DNA from: Latrodectus hesperus
Lineage: Eukaryota > Arthropoda > Arachnida > Araneae > Theridiidae
Reading direction: 5' to 3'
DNA: 64,000 nt
Assembly (NCBI GenBank): GCA_037975125.1
Contig: CM075851.1
Coordinates: 124,226,643-124,290,642 of the forward strand
Both the position numbers and the translations under genes were made by a program. The stretch's first letter is position 1, and every line of letters starts with the position of its first letter. The notes beneath the pieces were generated by a model that saw nothing but the letters and a program-made list of their open reading frames with translations, was not told where the DNA came from and made no database searches. This document shows, in pieces, positions 9,695 through 22,541 of the stretch.

Positions 9695-10909
9695 TCAATA
9701 TTTAATATTTGGTTGAGGAGATTTCATAATAGGTTGTTCGGGAGATGTAACTTGCTGATTCACAGAATTTTTTGGACTAATCTTTCTTGGCTGGATATAT
9801 CTTGCATGCCTCTTTCTTGGAGGAGATCTAGAAACTGATCTAGCTGGATTCGAACATGTTCGCATAGATTCTTTCATGAATGAGAACATTTGTTGGACAA
9901 TATGATCTTGTCTGGTCTGTATCGCAAGTAATTTTGCTTCAAATATAGAAGCCATATCAGTCACTGCTTTTTTAACAATGTCAGGTATTTCATTTTGATT
10001 CGGCACGAAAGGAAGATGATTTTTGGTTATACTGGAATAACTGGTTTTTAAGGATTTATTATAACGTCATCTCGCCTCAATAATTGGAAGGTGGTTCATG
10101 CTTTTAAAATGTAAGAATTTTTTCTTCAAGCCTCGTAAGGCAGGAAATGTCATTAGCTGCATGATTTCCCTGACAGTTTATACATTTGGGAGTTTCATTG
10201 GCACAGGGAGAGTCTTTATGGAATGTTCCACATTTTTTACATAGGAAGACGTCTTGTGTACATTTTTTCGTAGGGTGAGTGAATTTATAGCATTTTCCAC
10301 ATTAGCGAACGTTATCAATAAAAGGAGAAATTAAAATGATGGAATAGAATAAGTTAATAGTTTGAGATAGATGATGTCCAATGACGCTTACTAAAATATT
10401 TGCGCTCAATTCTTCAGAATACTTTTTTGTAAATCTTTGTAAGCTTAATATCGTTAAGATATTTCGGTCAATTTCTTCAGCAGCAAGATATAAAGGTAAA
10501 TCTACATTTATTTCTTTTATTAGAAATCTTGAAGAATTGTATTCAGGTTGAAAACTAGAGTTAACAAGTACTCCAATAATGTTGTTTATCTTGCTTTTTC
10601 TACAGTAGCATCTGGGCAATTAGTTTCGAATAGAAGCTTAGGTTGACGGGTGTGTTGAACTTGTATTATTTTCTTGTGATTCTTTACAAGTTGAATTATT
10701 TCTTGCTTTAAATTGTAAGGTTGCTTTGGAATAGATGCAGTACCATCAGTGGGAGACAGGAAAATGAAGAACTTAGTAATACCATTTTCCACAGCTAACT
10801 GGATTAGTTGTGAAATAGAATCTTCGAAAGTGAATAATCTTGAAGTGTTTATTTTTGGAATGCGCAAATTGCAATCAGTGTAAATCATTTCAGTCTCTGC
10901 TTCAATCAT
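9695..10909 (-). pseudogene. LINE ORF1 (gag-like, triple CCHC), broken
   Basis: ORF1 protein of a non-LTR element, which binds the element RNA. The start is ATG at 10909 (MIEAETEMIY). After about 110 residues the frame shifts near 10590-10600, continues to a stop at about 10306, and then reads on into three zinc knuckles at 10120-10306: C-x2-C-x4-H-x4-C (CGKCYKFTHPTKKC), CKKCGTFHKDSPC and CINCQGNHAANDISC. This triple arrangement is typical of Jockey, CR1 and I clades. A further frameshift and a TGA near 10060-10130 precede a C-terminal segment (10006-9695) rich in Arg, Ser and Pro that ends in a stop. At least two frameshifts and two stops are visible. Confidence 0.7.
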
Positions 10910-13900
10910 TTTGATCCCTAATAATGAAAAAAAATTAATTAAAAATTTAAATTGTAAAAATAAAAGAACAAAAACACTCAAACTTAGTCAATCAAACACT
11001 AAGCTAAAGTCAGACGATAATTTCAACACGAAAAAAGAGAAAAAGTGTCAAAGAAAACATTAAATAAAGAAAAAATTATCAGCGCTCAAAAAAATTACGT
11101 ATTTCGCAATTCAGAAGAATCCGCCATTTTTTTCATTTAAATTAATAATTGCAAAATTCGAAAGCAACCATTTTTTAACATTAAAACTAATGCCTTGCTT
11201 ACACCAACATTAGAAACTTTCTTTGTAATATTACAATTATGTTATTTTAATTATTTCCTACTACAGACTTATTCTATTTTCTAAGTTTTTAAAAATTCTT
11301 TTTTTATAATATTTTTTAATTTTATTATACATTTATAAGATTAAGATTTTGTGTATAAATTTAATTTCAAGAAGTTGCAAATATTCTGTAGAACATTTAA
11401 ATCACTGATTAAAATATATTTCCCAATTGTATTTTTCCAAAATAGTTAACACGATTGAAATAGTTCTGCTTGCTGAAGATTTATAAATTGAAATCATTTA
11501 CAAAGTTCGAGGAAGTTGTTATTATATAAATTATTTCATTAAATATAAAAGAGGAAATCGTTTGAAATTATATTTATCATATTGCATTCATAGTATCTGT
11601 AACGAATAAATTTATTTCGTAATTAATAAAGAAGAGAAAATCGTTTGAAATTACATTTATCGTATTAAATTTACAATTACTGTGCATATAAATTTTTTTT
11701 CATAATTTATCGTTACTTCGTTTTAGAATCATGCTAATCTGTGTAGAAGGCAGTTATAACACAGGCTGAACAACAACAGGTGGATATTAGGTTCTGTTGT
11801 AAATACCAACACCTGTAAGTACAAATCATATGCTCAGAGACATTTCACATGTTTTTAATTTTGTTAATCAAACTAAAATTATAAAATATTTTAAAAACAT
11901 GGAGATTTTTGGGAAACTTATCCCTAAAAGAAAAATATGAAGGTGTGCCACATAGGGAAGATTTTAATTATAATCTCTCATAACCATTGCTTCACGTACA
12001 ATACTACACTAGAAATTATAAGTAAACTCTTAATATGTGTAAACTTATAGATATTTATAATTTTAAAATAAAATAAATTCACTTCTATAAAGAATTATAT
12101 TTTAGGAAAAATAATAGTTCAAATTTTATTTATTAAAACAAACGATGTAATTACCCTTTTACATTTAAATGAGCTTGATCAATTAAAAATAATGAATTTA
12201 AAAAATCCCCAAATTTTTACTAGCTATTATAATAGCTTATTTTGAAGAAAGTAATAACAATGCAGTTGTGTGTGTGTCTTAAAAACTTAATTTTTTATCT
12301 AAATTAGACATTATATAAATGTATATTTTTGCATATATCGATGCATAGTTTTATTTATTGGATTGGAATCGAACAACAAAGTTTTCATCAGGCTATATTT
12401 TAGATTTGAACTCCCACGTAACACAAAATGTAAGCCTTTCAAATGTATCTAGATAACATCTATTTTCTTTGTAACTATATTTCATACTTTAGAAGCATTT
12501 TCTATGTAGCAATTGTTTCCTGTATTTTCAACACTGAACAATGGCCTAGTAAGGGAATCAGAAAAATATAAATCTTGTTTATTTGGATTTCGCTAAACAA
12601 AAAGGCGCCAGCTGTATTCCTTTTATTTCTCTATTTCTCATTTTTGTCAGTCTGAGTTGTATAATCTCAGTTAAGCTTCGGTTGAGTGAGTATTTCTTTC
12701 GGTGAATTGACCCATGAAATATTTTTTTACATATTTCATTGTGCTTAAATTATTCTCATTTTTATCAGCCCTTAAATTTGTACTCCATCTTTTCATTTAT
12801 TTTTTAAATGTAATTTAACTACGTACATACAATTAATTACAAATATTCGCCATATACCCATATGGCGAATATTTGTAATTAATTCGTTTTCGCACAATAT
12901 CATTAATAAATTTCTTTTCGGCAATTACATATTTTTAATAATATGATTTATAAGAAATATCTTTATCTTAATCTGATTAAGAGAATATTATCTACAGAGT
13001 CATTTATATAACTCTGCATTTTGAAACAGAATAGTTGGATTCTTATTTTGGTTGGAACACTTGAGATAAGAGAAATTAATTCAATTTTAATCATATGATA
13101 TTTTTCTTGCTCTATCATTGCTATTAACATCTATTTAAAATATCATTTATGCAATTTAAGTATAACCTAACCATGATAAGACTATGACTTCATAATGCAT
13201 GCCTGCAAATGTGCTTAAAAAGCATTCAGGAAATTATAATCCTGTGATGACATTATTTCACTGCTTGAATGATTTTAGATACATAGTTTATACTGTATTA
13301 AAAATGTATTATGTAAGAAAAAATGCATTTTTCTAAATCTATAAATGCAAGAGTTATTATAAAGAGTTCCAAAAATTTATTAAATTTGAATATCTCCTAC
13401 ATGATATAATAGATAAAAATTTTTAATAATTTTATAATTGCGTAGTTAATTTATAGTATTCTAAAGGATGTTTGAAATATTTAAAAAATTTATTCCTTAA
13501 ATTTCTCAAAAATCTTAATCTTATTTTAATGTTTTTCTTTTTACTTTTGGATAATTTTGCTCCATATATAAATATTATCGTGACTAACTACCTCATATGT
13601 AACTGTATATATTAGAAACAAGCAGAAAAAACGATCGTTCAGATTATTAAGAATCATTTGTCAGCTTTACATTTAGAAATATTTAAGAATTGCTTTCGTT
13701 TATATTTTAACCAAAAATATTTTGCATGTGTGCATTTTCTCTTTCTGATAAAAAAAATTAAACTCATAAATTATAGTAATATTCCTATGTTTATTGATAT
13801 ATTAGACTTTAGTTGATCTATGTTTTTTTTCCGATTAAAATATAAAATTACTTTCAAATTATATCAAGATTGAAAGAAATTTCTCTTTCAACTAATATTG

Positions 13901-14240
13901 ATTCATAAAATTTTAGTACTTAAATATATGTATACCAACAAAAACTTTTTTCTTCTTTCTAATAAATGTAATACACGTAATTTTTTCTCTACAATGATAT
14001 TCCTACATTTTGCGATGTTTTTTAAAATAATATTTGAAAAAACCATTCAAGTTATTACAAAAATTATCCTTTTGTTATTTGTTCGGAATTTAATGACTTC
14101 AAAGAAATCATAAAATCAGTAACTCTTTTTAGACCAGACTAAATTACATGGCTGGCAAATTGTCGTTTCTACCTTTCTTTATAATAAAAAAATTCATTTT
14201 TCTCTATACCAGTTCTTAATTCAAATATAATAAAACAACA
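10910..14240. other. AT-rich intergenic stretch, one perfect hairpin
   Basis: No coding frame with recognisable content. Its only clear structure is the perfect inverted repeat at 12831-12884, listed separately. The 5' flank of the LINE (10910-11110) may hold its leader, but its border is not visible. Confidence 0.55.
12831..12884. repeat. Perfect 25-bp inverted repeat with 4-base loop
   Basis: Left arm 12831-12855 and right arm 12860-12884 are exact reverse complements. Only ACCC (12856-12859) lies between them. No coding sequence or target duplication is evident around it. Confidence 0.9.
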
Positions 14241-14520
14241 TACCGCCCAACATGTCTAGTGGTCAGAGTGCCTGACTGCGGATAGGGAAGTCCTGAGTTC
14301 TAATCCCAGTTCGAGCATGGATGTACTACCTCTCTCTATCTATCTGTTTTTGTCCTTTCCTTGCATGCATGGGTTGTGAATGGTTGCCTGCACTATAAAT
14401 GGGTTCCTATGGCATGTGTGTACTGAGGAAGTCGGATTCCACACCAAAATAAGGTTCAGTTGGAAAAGTGGAACAGTGCACCCCATGATGCATGCCCAGC
14501 TGGAACAAGACTACAACAAT
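14241..14520 (+). mobile_element. tRNA-derived SINE, plus strand
   Basis: The head shows a tRNA-like D-arm (TAGTGGTCAGAGTGCCTGA, about 14256-14275) and a B-box-like AGTTCTAATCC (about 14296-14306). It is followed by a pyrimidine-rich body, ACTATAAATGGGTT near 14391 and GGCATGTGTGTACTGAGGAAG. The same order of blocks is found in reverse at 43115-43425, so the two are one family. Too degenerate in the acceptor stem to be a functional tRNA gene. Confidence 0.7.
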
Positions 14521-14529
14521 GAAACAATC

Positions 14530-17500
14530 TCCTGAGTTCAATCTCAGTTACTCTTAAACAATGGGAGATGAATGATTTGTTTATGCCCTAAGTATGGAAG
14601 ACAATTGGAATGGGTTCTTGGGAAATATTTTGGTTTCTTCCCTTGCAATATCTGAATATCATAAATCTAAAAAAAATGATAAAAACTATCTATAAAGCTC
14701 TTTTTGGAAGTCAAACCATGGTGAATATTGAATGTCTTTCAATATCCATCGACTGTCAGGATATCCACTACATGGTGTCAAAGAAGAATGCGACAAAATT
14801 ATATTCCATATCACTTACAGAATAAATGGCTGAAGACATTTGTGTTAATATATAGAATTTGACTTCTATATAGCGTAATATAAAAATGATAGTTTTTTTG
14901 ACATTTTTTAATGTTACTACACTGATACATGAATTTAGAGTATTACACCAAAAACAGAAACAATGGTATTACTTTATTACTTTAATCTAAATAATGTTAA
15001 AAATTTAAGTTTATTGTTACAGTCAGCTTACTGTAATATAGAGAATTATCAAGATATATATATTAACCCTGAGAAGGCTGTTTTCGGAGTGTTTAATTCT
15101 TGGGATCCTTATCAAAAAGTTGCGTGAAGATTTAAAATAATACACTTTTTGATACAATGTTTTAAAAATTGTTATGAAATATATATTAATGTTATTTTAT
15201 GAAAACTAAACACACGGAGAATGAAAAATATTTCACTTGCGTATATTGTTCAAAAAATTACATGTTAATATATAATTCAAATTTTATAAAAATTATTTAG
15301 AAAATGTATAAATGGTTTGGAAAACACATGGATAAAATCATAAAATGTATCAAAATTTCTCCTATTGCAAGAAATTTAATAAAATTAAATTTATTATGTG
15401 AGCATAAGCCAAATTATATTATTGAATTAGGAAAACTATATTTTTAAATTTTACTACTATAATTTATATTATAGTTATCCTGATTATTTTAAATACATGT
15501 TTTGAAAGTTTTTGCAGTTAAAAAATACTGTTAATTACTAAATTCACTAATTTTTGAAATGAAATAATTTTTTTAAAGAAATGATAATTTTCTTGAACCA
15601 TTCTATATAAAATCTGACAATTTTATTGATAATATTTTAAAAATGTTAAAATAAGATAAACATAAGCAATTATTATTAATTTAATAAGTATTTCATTGAA
15701 AAGTGAACCAAATAGAAAGTAATTTTACTAACATTTGGATTTATGAAAGAAACATTGTTAGATTGTTTCTTATCTTTATTATGTCTTTTTCTATTCGGTG
15801 TATATTTTATTCAATAAGTATGACTAACTAATTTTAATTGTATATAATTCAAAAGTATTATAATATTTCTGTTCTGCTTTCTTTAATTTTATTACAAAAT
15901 ATAAAACTTAGATCTAGGAAAATATTTATTTTAATTTGTATTTCAGTTGGTAATTTTAATTTTTTTCTGAAGAAAATATTCAATTTCCGAAAAAAAGAAG
16001 ACAGCTTTAAGAAAAGAATATGTTTAACATCTAAGTCCCAAAATAAGCATTTATTTTTTAAACAATTCTTTAAGAATAAATGTTTTAGAGAGATAAATAA
16101 AAATTTGATGATTTATATAAATGTAAATTCTGGCCTTACTAATTTAATTATTGTTACTTAGGTTTTGTTTATTACTGTTTTTATTTATTAACATGAATAT
16201 ACTAATAGTTCTATGAAATAGGTTAAATAAAAATTATTAATAAAATAGGAATAAAAGTGTAGGATCAAATTATTGTAAATTATTTTCTGCATTGTTATTT
16301 TAGATTTTAATTATACAGCAGTAGCTTCATTTTTAAATTGATTTATAAGATATATTTTGAATTGTAATTCGAAAAGGAACAAACTCACTCAGATAATGCA
16401 CCTTTAGTTATCATCATTTTTTCAACTTTTATGATCGTTTTATTAACTATAAATGTAATAACTCATTTAAACTATTAATAAATAAAGTATTCAAACATTT
16501 GTATTCTAGATGAAATAAGCTAATTTAATTATCTTCAAACAAAAGCTTAAATTTAAATTGTCTAATTTTTTTAGTATATTGTTTTTAGGATAAAAAAAGT
16601 TTCAAATAGGTTCTTGAAACAATAATGAAATAAACAATATGTGTTTTATTTATCAATTGTTTGGATCTCAAAAGTTAAAAATTGAATTAATGCAAAGAAA
16701 CTAGTAAAATATATTCATTAGATATATTTAATGAATGGAGAGCGATATTAGTAGTGTTTTAAAGAATTAAAAAGTCCTAATTAAATTTTCAGTTTAATAT
16801 GGAAGAATAAAATTTGAAAAATCTTAATATATAAGAATACATATAATACAAATTAATTTATTTAACAACTACACAAAATGATGTTTTACATCAAAAAAGG
16901 AAGCATATATGAATCACATAAAAATAAATTGAATTAAGAAAATAATGCATAAGAACATTTTAAATACAAGGTTATACTTCATTGAAATCCAGACTCGTCA
17001 TCTGAGTTTCAATGTATTCTTGAGAAGTGAACTATTGTAAAATGTAAATACATTCATTAAAAAGAGGTTGAAAATGTAACTGAGACAAAAATAGAAAATA
17101 AAAACTTACTATTGTTACTTTTTTTTAACTTTTTCCGTAAATTTGTGTTCCTTATTCACAGAAAAAATGCATAGATAATCGTTTTTAACAGGCAGAATAT
17201 ATTAATGCAACTATTTCATGAATATTGAATAGATCTAGAGTGGAAAGTAACATGGCTTCAATAAATTATATAACGTCATAAGAAAATGTGTTAACAGTTC
17301 AATCCAGTATTTATTATATTTAAAGTAAGCTACAATAGTTGTAATGGAAATAACGATAGAAAACATCACTTAAAGTTAACCATAAGAAATATTTTTAGTT
17401 TTTGGTAATCCTCTTCTCATAATTTTTTCAAGTAGCATACAAAAATTACCAATTCCTCATGTCTTTCAAGATAATTTGTAATTTAATTTCCTATTATAAT

Positions 17501-18160
17501 GAAATATCCATTTCATTCGCTCTTTAAATAAACAGTTTAATTATTCTACTTTAATTTAAAGGTGTTCAGTAAATTTATACAGTTCTAGACAATTTATTAA
17601 GTTTTGAATTTTCTAGAAGAATATTTGAAATTTAAATATAACGTTAAAAAATTTATGATTACATATAATGATATAATGATTACATTTGTGATTACATATA
17701 ATAATATGATTTACATATAAATGCTGAAAATGTCTTACTTTATTTCTAAAATAATTGTAGGTTATATAAAATGATGAAATAAATTAACATAATTAAAAAA
17801 AGGTAAAAATTAAGTATCATCCTCATGGGGCGATCATCTTTTCTTAGGTTAGTTTTAGAAAAAAGTGAAAAAAATCACGTAATTTCTCTATTTTATATTT
17901 TGCTATTTTAAAAATTTGTGTTGTAATTTATATAATTTATGTTACAAGTAGACACATTTTCTGAAGCAAAAGCAAAAGAAAATACTTCATTGGGATTTTT
18001 TTTCTTATCTTCCTCCTTATTTAAACGTCTTTTTATTATTTTTCAGCTTTCCCATAATTTTAATTTTAGGCTTCTGAAAACAATGATTTGGAAATATTTT
18101 CTAAAATTATACATAGAAAAATATCGCATCTCATATAATATCGCATAAAATATCGCATCT
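14530..18160. other. AT-rich intergenic stretch, no gene seen
   Basis: About 3.6 kb with only short, Lys/Asn/Ile/Phe-rich open frames of the kind that AT-rich DNA yields by chance. Just before 18162 the word ATATCGCAT occurs three times (about 18119-18160) as a tiny tandem array. Confidence 0.55.
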
Positions 18161-18161
18161 C

Positions 18162-18203
18162 AAAATAATAATTGATAGGGCAAGCCCCATCAATTATTAT
18201 TTT
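18162..18203. repeat. 20-bp inverted repeat, two-base loop
   Basis: Arms 18162-18181 and 18184-18203 pair at 19 of 20 positions. The outer part is AT-only and the tip is GGGC-AA-GCCC. No U-rich or A-rich tail marks it as a bacterial-type terminator, and in this eukaryotic context I assign no function. Confidence 0.8.
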
Positions 18204-18969
18204 TAAGAAAATAATCTCAAAAAAATTTATATTATATCCGTTTTCCATAACGTCTAGGATATTTTTGGCACATTTTTCGTTTACAGTAATTTTATTACTT
18301 AATAGATTTCATGAAAACTATTTTAAAAATGAAAGAATTATTTATAAGCAAATATTAAAAAATTATAATTATTAAAATTATTAATAATATAAAGTTATGA
18401 GAGAGACCTTAGAGTAAATAATATTAAGTCATATTAAAACCGCAGAAATAGAGTACACTTTTTAACAAATTTCAGGCAAAAATTATCAAAACATATTTAT
18501 CAATTATTTTTATCAATTATCATTAAGTATGGTGAAGGGAGCTGACATACGTAAAGAGAAACATGGCATTTTTCAGCTATATTGAATTGTATGAATATTG
18601 TCCTCGCTAAATAAAAATAATAATTTGTCCTCGCCATAAAAGCCGAAGTATTAGAAAAATCTTAGATAATCAAAACAAGGAAATTCTGCTTTTATAATTC
18701 ATAAGTCCTTAATAATCCTTAAAATAATTCAAAAGACCTTAATATCTGTTATCAGGGGTAAATATTATTCTTCATCACTTTATTGACGTCGATTATTTTC
18801 AAATCTTGAAATAATTATTTAATTTCATAATTTGTTTATATTAGAAAGATTTTGCAAGCTATAAAACAGTGATGTCACCGCTTTTTATAGTGATTTGTGT
18901 AATTTGAATATAAGATATTGTCATGAATATTATTTCAATAGTTTACAAATTAACATTTAATTTAGGCGT

Positions 18970-19164
18970 CTGTATGCAGTGGTATCTTTTCCAGAGTAAG
19001 ATGATACTTTGTCGTCCCAAGTAGTTGGGTAGCTGAAAAATCCCCGGATTCTGATTTGTTCATTTGCCACTGGCTAATGGGCCATGATACTCGGTTATCT
19101 AGAAAAATGAAACCACCTGAAAATAAATGGGAACGGATCAGTGCTCGAATTCTGCATTATTCAA
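18970..19164 (+). pseudogene. DUF4806-type pseudogene exon 1
   Basis: The segment begins CTG TAT GCA GTG GTA, where relatives usually have ATG. It carries TAA at 18997-18999 and then loses one base near 19012, after which the frame reads cleanly to the donor GT at 19165. It ends one base into a codon, which fits exon 2. Confidence 0.6.
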
Positions 19165-19561
19165 GTACGCTTTTTCCTCATTAGTGTTCTCTTTAATAAA
19201 AGCTGCAGACTTTAAATTAAAATTATTTTTCTTTGATTTGTTTATTCTATTTATAGCTCATAAGAATTATTATATTCTTTCAATATTTGATTCAATCATT
19301 TTACTATTAAAATCTGGATACTGATTATTATTAATCACATGTAAGTTTACGAAATGTAAAAGTAAAATGAAGCTTAAAATATTGTGCTATTCAAAATAAA
19401 AGAATTAAATAACAATGACATTCTTTTTAAAGTAACTCTCAAACACTACTTTTATCTGTTTTCCATGTTGGAAAAATATAACATACTTTTAATATATGTT
19501 TGTAATGTAGTAGCAGTATGTAATTGCTTATTTTTATCAGTTTTTTTTATTCCTTATATAG

Positions 19562-19741
19562 GAACGTATGAATCTGCAAACAAATATTTAGCGAAATACA
19601 AATTCACCAGTGAATTTGAACTATTCTCATCAGAAAATGAAGCAGCATTGTTATCAAAACAAAAAGTAATCAAGAATAATGAATCTTCACAAATAACCAA
19701 AGAAAACGTAAAATCTGAAGAGGATTTTCAGAGGCTGGAGG
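19562..19741 (+). pseudogene. DUF4806-type pseudogene exon 2
   Basis: The acceptor is a T-rich tract ending ATATAG at 19561. The 180-base exon has no stop and encodes a Tyr/Lys-rich start and a Glu/Lys/Ser-rich end. The donor is GGTAATT (GT at 19742). It starts and ends one base into a codon, consistent with both neighbours. Confidence 0.6.
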
Positions 19742-20221
19742 GTAATTTTCCGAAAAATATATTATGAACTTTTTAATTTGGCATATTTCAAATAACTTTA
19801 AATACATGACGATAATAACTTGCTCTGACAAAGCTTTAAATTAGTTCCTTCATTTTTAAGAACTATAAGTAACTTTAACTCATAAAATAATTTTACCATT
19901 GTTAGTATACATTTTTACTTACATATTAAATTTTTATGACAGGAAAAAATAAATTTTTTAATCGAAAGGTAAATTAAAATTTAATAAGAAGCTTTCTTAA
20001 TTAGCAGTTACTTTTTTACAAATAGTTAAAACTTTAATAAAATTTATTGTTAATTTAAATGATTAATAACTCATGATTCATGATTAAGAAATCAAAAGCA
20101 TGCAATATATAAGTTGTAAAATTTAGCTTACTAAAAGCCATGTCTTTTCAAATTAAAGGACGCTTTTACGTTTAATGAAAATTGTATGTATTAATATTAT
20201 TTTAATATTGTTTTTTTCTAG

Positions 20222-20415
20222 TAAAAGTCGATTGCCTTTTAAAGAATTTAGTTGAAGTAAAAGAAGAGCAAACATTGCAAATGGAAATGTTGAATGAATT
20301 GAGAAAACAAACTTTAAGGGAGAATGTGATCCTTGAAACTTTTGACTGCTTAATATCTTTGTCCGGAATGAATAAATTTGAAGCTGCATTAATTGAAGAA
20401 GAATTTATGAAGGCT
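20222..20415 (+). pseudogene. DUF4806-type pseudogene exon 3
   Basis: The acceptor TTTTTTTCTAG ends at 20221 and the donor is a consensus GTAAGT at 20416. About 65 codons are open, encoding a charged helix (KNLVEVKEEQTLQMEMLNEL) and then LSGMNKFEAALIEEEF, a segment that precedes the conserved core in this family. It ends in phase 0. Confidence 0.6.
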
Positions 20416-21157
20416 GTAAGTATATTTCGTTTCCAGCATGTTCTTTACCACACTAGAAATTTTTATATTATAATTAAATCATTGAATATTTCACAAAAGT
20501 AATATTGTGTTACATCACTTTTATATTTTAACTCATTAATTGTATAACCAGATCCAGAGTTGTGTATGGATTTTTTATCAATATTTGTCTACAAAATTTC
20601 TAATCTTTATTAAATTTTGAGTTTTAAATTATCATCAATTTTAAGTTGTGTACATAAAAACATTTAAAATTTAAACATAAATTTTTACATGAATGTACCA
20701 GTACATTGTACAGATAATTTTGTTCAGATTTCTGAAAAATATACATATGCTGGATTCCTTTTTGCCTCCAGTTTATAAATTCCCAATAACAGGATGTTTA
20801 CTGGTTATACACTCTGGGCTTTTTAAATCAACCGTTTGTGGATTCAACTGCACTTCAGAAGAGTAGATGTCTGTAATGGTCAGAATCCAATCAAAATTTT
20901 AGGTCTCGGTCTAATTATCTCTTATATTGGAAAATGTGGCACTAGAGTTCTATCAGTCAAAAAAAAATCAATCCATTCAAATTATCCATTATGTATAAAT
21001 GTAATCGTAAGGACCAAACTTAGAAACATCAAATAAAAGTGTCATTGTTTTTTATTCGTGTTGGCTTTTAATTGCCTGGTTAACAAAAAATTGCATTATG
21101 ACAGAATATATGATTATATTTATATGTATATATATAAACTGAATTTTATTTTTACAG

Positions 21158-21330
21158 GTAAAAAAGTGTGCAACTGTTTAGTTGGTAAAGATGGAAAAGA
21201 AGCGGTAAAAAGAATTCTACAAAAAGTATTTGCGCATAATTTGGCTCTAACCATGAGCTGAAATGGAGTAAATATGAAAATTCCATTCAAAACATTCCCC
21301 AATATATTACAATTCATAACAGATATTTAT
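21158..21330 (+). pseudogene. DUF4806-type pseudogene exon 4 (core domain)
   Basis: The acceptor TTTTTACAG ends at 21157. In the phase expected from exon 3 the frame fails after seven codons. Adding one A to the six-A run at 21160-21165 would bring it into register with the family core. TGA at 21259 replaces a Trp codon that the family usually has (W-x-G motif); the frame then continues KIPFKTFPN. I see no good donor at its end. Confidence 0.6.
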
Positions 21331-21644
21331 TTTCATATTTGAATGTTTAAATAGTATATTGAGTGTAAAAATATTTTAAGCATTCATTTAAATGTCCAAA
21401 TAACAACATTTATATTCTGCCCAATTTTTGAACATGTGATTAAAAATGATTACCTGAATGTATTAGTTACAGCCTGTTATATAAAGGTGCAATGCTATGA
21501 TGGAATAAACGTATGCTTTTGAGAGAAATTTTCGACATCACTTAAGTGGCAGCCAAGCACCTAGAAGCTTTTGAGAGCACCTTTAATTATTAATTACGAA
21601 ATTATCTTCTGAGAAGACATTTCCCTGATGATGAACTGTATATA

Positions 21645-22097
21645 TGTGTTAAGCTCCAGTGGCTAAGCAGCTTCACGTCGCTTCCCGTTAGATCACCTAA
21701 GTGAAACATCATTTACTGCATGCAGTGAATGGGAGGGTGACCATGTACACTCTCTCACTGGGTCGTTGGAGAACCATGTGTTGGGGATGTGTCCACGTTA
21801 ATATATGACGTCCAAAGTCCTTCCATTGGTGTGGCGTGGAAGTGAAGAGAGTGCCATCTTAACTTCCTCACCTGACTGTGGTTCAAAATTATGTAGTGCT
21901 TGATGATGGGCGAGTATTCCAAACCCGTTAACCTAAAGGTACAATCTAGGGGTCACATGCACTTCTATGTATGTAAAATGTGTTGAAAAAAAATCGTACT
22001 GACCATAGAATAAAAACGCCTAACGTCTTTTGTTCAACAATGGTTAGAATTGAACCTGTGATCTTGAGGTTGCAAAGCCTACCACTACGAGGAAAGT
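21645..22097 (-). mobile_element. tRNA-derived SINE, minus strand
   Basis: On the minus strand the head is TAGTGGTAGGCTTTG (A-box region, about 22087-22073), followed by GGTTCAATTCT (22056-22046), a good B box. The body runs leftward for about 400 bases of higher GC content. It lies in the last intron of the DUF4806-type pseudogene. The body differs from the SINEs at 14241 and 43115, so it is a second family. Its left end is an estimate. Confidence 0.65.
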
Positions 22098-22541
22098 ATG
22101 AAAGTAATTTGTAATTTTAAGGATGATCTATACATAAATTCAAACTAATTCAAGAATTCGGTGAAAATATTTTAAACAAGGAAAAAATTGAATTTAAGTG
22201 TATATGTTAAGAAAGTCAAGTGTAATATATCCATTTTGATTGCCAGCTGTATCGATGTAATAAAAAATATTTTATCTGCATTCAGATATTTCTTTATATT
22301 TATAATGAATGAGCCTTTTTAAACCTGAATTTCGAAGGTTTATTATAATGAATATACACAAAGTGGAAGATTTATATTTGAGTTACAGTGTTTTGAAATA
22401 GTAAGAATAAAGAAATTCCAATTAATGTATTTCTTTTTCAACATGTTTATAATAATTAGTTTTTCCATTCTTATCTCTATTTTTGTCATTAGGGAAGTTA
22501 TTGTATATAAAAATTGGTTTTATAAAAATTTTAATTTTCAG

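Larger units (their letters stand above)
8335..10909 (-). mobile_element. Jockey/I-like LINE with deleted reverse transcriptase
   Basis: Read on the minus strand, the element has ORF1 with three zinc knuckles, then an endonuclease, then the linker that normally joins endonuclease to RT, then, after only a few dozen bases, sequence typical of the RT-to-RNase H junction and the first RNase H motif (LLFTDA, about 8337-8356). The RT core, normally more than 1 kb, is missing. Many frameshifts and stops show it is dead. Non-LTR insertions are usually cut at the 5' end; here the 5' part is kept while RT and the 3' end are gone, so the loss came from a later internal deletion plus 3' truncation. Confidence 0.75.

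Noticed and set aside
14241..14330. tRNA gene (also at the SINE heads near 22046, 43356 and 49522)
   Set aside because: A- and B-box-like words are present, but acceptor stems do not pair and a SINE body follows each, so they are SINE heads.
21058..21261. Independent 67-codon gene
   Set aside because: It is intron sequence read through into exon 4 of the DUF4806-type pseudogene, ending at the TGA that replaces a Trp codon.
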